Below, one piece after another: positions 4,817 to 5,839 of a DNA stretch of 5,839 nucleotides (position 1 is the first letter of the stretch; every line of letters starts with the position of its first letter). The stretch lies in contig JAOTUT010000108.1 in the NCBI GenBank assembly GCA_029863735.1, forward strand, positions 1 to 5,839, in the 5' to 3' direction. Both the position numbers and the translations under genes were made by a program. The notes under the pieces are model-generated. The model had not been told where the DNA came from, made no database searches, and saw only the letters and a program-made list of their open reading frames with translations. The DNA is from Ignavibacteria bacterium. GTDB lineage: Bacteria > Bacteroidota > Ignavibacteria > Ignavibacteriales > Ignavibacteriaceae.

Positions 4817-5839
4817 ATGAAAGAACCTGAAATAACGCTCAAACTTGCAATTGAACACGGATTAAATGAAGAAGAATTCAAAAGAATTTTAAAGATACTT
4901 GGAAGAACTCCGACCTTTACGGAATTGGGCATTTTCAGTGTAATGTGGAGTGAACATTGCAGTTATAAAAATTCAATTGCATTGCTCAAAACATTACCCA
5001 GAGAAGGTGGAAGGCTTTTAGTTGGCGCGGGTGAAGAGAATGCGGGATTAGTTGATATTGGTGATGGTCTGGCAGTTGCATTTAAAATTGAAAGTCACAA
5101 TCATCCTTCGGCAGTTGAACCTTACCAGGGAGCAGCGACCGGAGTTGGTGGAATAATGAGAGATATTTTTACGATGGGTGCACGCCCAATTGCTTCACTC
5201 AACTCACTTCGATTTGGAACTCTTGATGATGCAAGAACTCGTTATCTCTTCGCAGGAGTAGTTAAAGGAATTGGTGATTATGGAAACAGTTTCGGCGTTC
5301 CAACTGTGGCTGGTGAAGTTTATTTTGATGAATCATACCAGGGAAATCCATTAGTTAACGCAATGGCTGTCGGAATTGTGAAGACCAGCACCTTTGCAAG
5401 CGCAACAGCAAAAGGTGAGGGAAATCCTGTAATGATAGTTGGTTCTTCAACGGGAAGGGATGGAATACACGGTGCAACTTTTGCATCGGAAGAACTTTCA
5501 GAAAAATCAGAATCAAAACGACCTTCTGTCCAGGTTGGCGATCCGTTTACTGAAAAACTTTTACTTGAAGCATCGCTAGAAATAATTCGCAAAGGATATT
5601 TAATTGGAATTCAGGATATGGGTGCCGCAGGAATTTCCTGCTCGACAAGCGAGATGAGTGCAAAGGGAAAATCAGGAATGAGGATTGATCTTGATAAAGT
5701 TCCCCTCCGTGAAGAGGGAATGAGTGCTTATGAAATTATGCTTTCCGAAAGTCAGGAAAGAATGCTTTGTGTTGTGAAGAAAGGGTATGAAGACAAGGTT
5801 CGAGCCGTTTTCGAAAAATGGGACCTTCACTGTGAAATT
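4817..5839 (+). CDS. purL: phosphoribosylformylglycinamidine synthase subunit PurL, small type (3' truncated by window edge)
   Basis: PurL is the ATP-dependent synthetase subunit that converts FGAR to FGAM, the fourth step of de novo purine synthesis, using ammonia delivered by PurQ. The frame starts at ATG 4817, immediately after two in-frame stops (TAA 4811-4813 and 4814-4816), and stays open to the edge: 341 codons of an expected 730-760. The N-terminal region goes directly into the catalytic domain ([20 protein letters not shown]47), as in the small PurL that works with separate PurS and PurQ. The large enterobacterial form has a fused N-terminal domain. The core signature F89-K-I-E92-S-H94[11 protein letters not shown] follows, with E92 a metal ligand and H94 the presumed catalytic His. 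Further family landmarks are [14 protein letters not shown] (111-124), [13 protein letters not shown] (156-168), [10 protein letters not shown] (213-222), QVGDPF (239-244), QDMGAAG (266-272) and [10 protein letters not shown] (308-317). No good Shine-Dalgarno precedes the start. Confidence 0.97.
   Translation, partial: MKEPEITLKLAIEHGLNEEEFKRILKILGRTPTFTELGIFSVMWSEHCSYKNSIALLKTLPREGGRLLVGAGEENAGLVDIGDGLAVAFKIESHNHPSAVEPYQGAATGVGGIMRDIFTMGARPIASLNSLRFGTLDDARTRYLFAGVVKGIGDYGNSFGVPTVAGEVYFDESYQGNPLVNAMAVGIVKTSTFASATAKGEGNPVMIVGSSTGRDGIHGATFASEELSEKSESKRPSVQVGDPFTEKLLLEASLEIIRKGYLIGIQDMGAAGISCSTSEMSAKGKSGMRIDLDKVPLREEGMSAYEIMLSESQERMLCVVKKGYEDKVRAVFEKWDLHCEI

Noticed and set aside
5320..5592. Minus-strand 90-residue open frame inside purL
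   Set aside because: It lies antisense to conserved PurL motifs and shows no recognisable domain; it is a shadow of the purL coding sequence.

Overview
The window is AT-rich and gene-dense, with every supported gene on the + strand. It reads as a piece of bacterial chromosome. Several things point to the Bacteroidota/Chlorobi/Ignavibacteria (FCB) side. The coding style is lysine- and isoleucine-rich, two genes (the DedA-family gene and purL) lack an obvious Shine-Dalgarno sequence, the PurL is of the small type, and an Lnt implies an outer membrane with triacylated lipoproteins. The spacers also carry 'GTCATTGCGAG...GAAGCAATCT' palindromes, which I remember as common in that group and in some other phyla. 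This placement is inference; no rRNA or other marker gene is present.

Layout. Positions 1-63 hold the last 20 codons of an unidentified gene. It overlaps a DedA-family membrane protein (63-674) by one base (TAATG). The DedA gene in turn overlaps apolipoprotein N-acyltransferase lnt (671-2329, TTG start) by four bases (TTGA). These three form a tightly coupled, probably co-translated envelope operon. A 119-base spacer follows, holding palindromic repeat copy 1. Next come low-specificity L-threonine aldolase (2449-3474) and a hotdog-fold acyl-CoA thioesterase (3471-3929), overlapping by ATGA. A second spacer of 110 bases holds repeat copy 2 and leads to a stand-alone DEDDy 3'-5' exonuclease of the PolB-exonuclease-like family (4040-4729). 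An 87-base spacer with a terminator-like hairpin then precedes purL (from 4817), which runs off the right edge after 341 codons.

How the genes work together. DedA plus Lnt is a sensible membrane pair: Lnt consumes phospholipid on the outer face of the inner membrane, and DedA proteins are lipid-carrier or phospholipid translocases. The aldolase/thioesterase pair is translationally coupled but has no obvious shared pathway. The exonuclease and purL look like independent housekeeping genes.

I see no defence system, mobile element with a transposase, CRISPR array, tRNA or rRNA. The most interesting non-coding signal is the internal architecture of the two spacer repeats. Each is a pair of inverted half-units, and each half can form its own hairpin. 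In copy 1 the left half carries paired base changes that keep its own hairpin while weakening pairing to the other half. In copy 2 an 18-base perfect palindrome is nested inside the left half. Copy 1 also creates a spurious in-frame extension of the aldolase gene.
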